From NCBI GenBank assembly GCA_903922535.1, contig CAIXUF010000982.1, positions 1-6,658 on the forward strand: 6,658 nt of DNA, written 5' to 3'. The notes beneath the pieces are model-generated. The model worked only from the letters and a program-made list of their open reading frames with translations, made no database searches and was not told the DNA's origin. Shown piece after piece: positions 5,565 through 6,658 of this stretch. The stretch comes from Candidatus Hydrogenedentota bacterium (lineage in GTDB: Bacteria > Hydrogenedentota > Hydrogenedentia > Hydrogenedentiales > CAITNO01). Made by a program: the position numbers and the translations under genes. How positions within the stretch are numbered: the stretch's first letter is position 1; every line of letters begins with the position of its first letter.

Positions 5565-6293
5565 TTAGCAACCGCGCGCGGGATGGAGTTCAAAGCGTGC
5601 CGGGTTGGCGCTAAGTTCCGCCATGCAGTCCGGCAGCGCCCGAATATCACGCAGGTGGACACCGGGCCAGTCGCCGTAACATCCGAGCGGGTCAAGATGC
5701 ACGGAACCGATGCCCGCACGGTTTGCCCCGACGACGTCGGCGCTGTAGAAGTCGCCCACATAGACGCATTCCGCCGCGGAAAGTCCCAGCCTCTCCATCG
5801 CGTGGAGAAAGATCCCTGGATCAGGCTTTTCGACCCCCACAATCCTGCTGTCGAACACGGCCTCAAGGTAGGGGGTGATTCCGCATGCCTCAAGCTGCTG
5901 CCGGACGCGGCCGTCCGAGTTGGAGATGACCGACATGCGTACGCCCCGGCTTTGGAGCAGTTCCAGCGTCTCGACCACCCACGGCTTTGTGTACGTCCAC
6001 AGGCTGGTTTCGTCGTGTCTGGCCACAAGCGCGTCCACGACGCCTTCCGCAGCCTCTTTGGATGCGCCCGCACGCACCATCATGTCCCTGTAGAAAGTCC
6101 CAATGGAAACTGACGGCAGTGCGGCCGTTTCGCGGACATGCACGTCGTACTGGTGGACCAACTGGAAATGGGCCTCGTAGACACGCTCCGGATCCAGTTT
6201 ACACCCATGCGCGGCCAGGGTGTTTGTGATCAGCTCCTGATCCGGGAAAACTAGGGTGCCTCCGGCATCCAACAGCAGATAGGGGTATTCCAT
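5565..6293 (-). CDS. HAD superfamily (subfamily IA) hydrolase
   Basis: The 242-residue protein has the ordered HAD motifs: motif I LLLDAGGTL (6-14) with nucleophile Asp9; a helical cap of the subfamily I type at about 16-100; motif II VISNSDG (122-128, Ser124); motif III Lys156 in VEKPDP; motif IV VGDFYSAD (179-186, Asp181 and Asp186). Relatives are phosphatases and dehalogenases of small metabolites. The position two after the nucleophile is Gly11, where phosphatases normally have the acid/base Asp, as also in dehalogenases and phosphonatases. Reaction and substrate are therefore open. The ATG at 6293 is preferred over an in-frame TTG at 6302, because GAGGAG (6303-6308) sits nine bases before the ATG but directly touches the TTG. 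No export signal, so it is cytoplasmic. It is divergent from the fucosidase-like gene with a 180-bp shared upstream region. Confidence 0.88.
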   Translation of the reverse strand: MEYPYLLLDAGGTLVFPDQELITNTLAAHGCKLDPERVYEAHFQLVHQYDVHVRETAALPSVSIGTFYRDMMVRAGASKEAAEGVVDALVARHDETSLWTYTKPWVVETLELLQSRGVRMSVISNSDGRVRQQLEACGITPYLEAVFDSRIVGVEKPDPGIFLHAMERLGLSAAECVYVGDFYSADVVGANRAGIGSVHLDPLGCYGDWPGVHLRDIRALPDCMAELSANPARFELHPARGC

Positions 6294-6302
6294 CAACAAC
6301 AA

Positions 6303-6308
6303 CTCCTC
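6303..6308 (-). promoter_or_regulatory. ribosome binding site that fixes the HAD start
   Basis: GAGGAG on the minus strand, nine bases before the ATG at 6293 and with no gap to the alternative TTG start at 6302. The spacing argues for the ATG. Confidence 0.7.
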
Positions 6309-6386
6309 GCGTCGGAATCATGGGTAAGGGGAGACTTTAACAGGACACGGGGGGGATTGTACAAACGTGCGTGACGCGCATTGACC

Positions 6387-6434
6387 TTGCAGTTGCGTGC
6401 CCGCAGTGGCACAATCACTCCATTGTTGGAGTGA
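6387..6434 (+). promoter_or_regulatory. possible promoter and palindromic operator of the fucosidase-like gene
   Basis: The perfect palindrome TCACTCCA-TTGT-TGGAGTGA occupies 6415-6434, 39 bases before the start codon. Just upstream a weak promoter-like pair exists: TTGCAG (6387-6392), 17 bases, CACAAT (6410-6415). Its predicted start of transcription falls at about 6422, inside the palindrome, where a bound repressor would block transcription. The same palindrome could instead fold as a leader hairpin. The palindrome is certain, the promoter weak, and the regulator unknown. The remainder of the 180-bp divergent region includes a run of seven G at 6349-6355 and nothing else I can name. Confidence 0.35.
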
Positions 6435-6473
6435 CAGTTCTTCAGGCGCTCCCTTTTGCAGAAGGAACAGGAA

Positions 6474-6658
6474 ATGAACAATCAATGGAAATGGGCGATC
6501 GGGTGGGTGGCCGCGGTGGCGTGCGGATTGGGACTGGGCCCCCGGGCGTGTGCCGAAGATTCAAGCGGCCCGCGCGCGGTGCCGACGCCGGAACAGGCCG
6601 CGTGGCAGGATGCCGAGATGGGCATGTTCATCCATTTTGCGCCGAACACCTGGCAGGA
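6474..6658 (+). CDS. alpha-L-fucosidase-like glycoside hydrolase (GH29), N-terminal part only
   Basis: Only the first 61 codons lie in the window; the frame is open to the last base. The start ATG has AAGGA seven bases upstream. A signal peptide is visible: MNNQWKW, a hydrophobic stretch at about 8-22, and likely cleavage at ACA-ED (27/28). The mature part begins with VPTPEQAAWQDAEMGMFIHF (36-55), followed by APNTWQ. This is the conserved N-terminal entry of GH29 alpha-L-fucosidases, with His54 in the FIHF motif matching the substrate-binding histidine of FIHWG in classic members. The FIHF..NT form resembles, from memory, the GH29 branch seen in Bacteroidota and PVC-type bacteria. GH29 enzymes remove terminal L-fucose from glycans. 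The catalytic Asp lies beyond the window, so activity and exact family cannot be confirmed. Confidence 0.75.
   Translation, partial: MNNQWKWAIGWVAAVACGLGLGPRACAEDSSGPRAVPTPEQAAWQDAEMGMFIHFAPNTWQ

Noticed and set aside
4938..6113. Long plus-strand open frame (391 codons) across the DUF1573 and HAD genes
   Set aside because: It lies antisense to two well-supported genes and the gap between them, has no family resemblance, and is explained by the scarcity of stop codons in GC-rich DNA.
6341..6366. Minus-strand promoter candidate for the HAD gene (TTGTAC and TAAAGT)
   Set aside because: The boxes match poorly and the spacing is about 19 bases across a run of seven C; too weak to annotate.
6407..6422. 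TGGCAC at 6407-6412 as the -24 box of a sigma-54 promoter
   Set aside because: The required -12 TTGC element at the right spacing is absent (CTCC is there instead).
1..6658. CRISPR array, tRNA, rRNA, toxin-antitoxin pair or defence cluster
   Set aside because: No regularly spaced direct repeats, no tRNA-like cloverleaf and no matching protein motifs were seen on reading both strands.

Overview
The window looks like an ordinary chromosomal stretch from a GC-rich bacterium of the Planctomycetota/Verrucomicrobiota/Lentisphaerota type or the related-lifestyle Hydrogenedentota. The guess rests on the company of genes: an exported PQQ-type beta-propeller, an exported PIG-L deacetylase, a DUF1573 protein with Ala/Pro-rich tails, a short stand-alone Smr protein, and the start of an exported alpha-L-fucosidase-like enzyme. 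It is inferred from gene content; no rRNA or other marker gene is present.

Layout. Bases 11-771 hold a REP-associated tyrosine transposase (RAYT) gene on the + strand, bracketed by two inverted copies of a short hairpin (11-35 and 748-771). This is the one clearly mobile-type unit. Bases 929-2428 (+) encode a secreted eight-blade beta-propeller protein. It faces a secreted PIG-L family deacetylase (2567-3418, -), and the 138-bp convergent gap between them holds two strong hairpins. Continuing on the - strand are a small Smr-domain protein (3669-3923), a DUF1573 protein (4142-5389) and a HAD-family hydrolase (5565-6293). These minus-strand genes are separated by 175-250 bp gaps, most with a large hairpin, so they look like separate transcription units and not one operon. 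At the right edge a divergent + strand gene begins (6474 onward, cut by the window end). It has a signal peptide followed by the start of a GH29-like domain, and a 20-bp palindrome lies in its upstream region.

How the genes fit together. Four of the seven proteins carry N-terminal export signals (propeller, PIG-L, DUF1573, GH29-like). Propeller, deacetylase and fucosidase-like proteins fit an envelope or periplasmic role in handling sugars or glycoconjugates, but nothing in the sequence links them into one pathway. No tRNA, rRNA, CRISPR array, phage gene or defence system was found. No gap between genes exceeds 300 bases. I see no convincing new biological system. The most worthwhile items are the RAYT unit with its paired hairpins, the GCCGGC-type palindrome after the propeller gene, and the candidate operator in front of the fucosidase-like gene.
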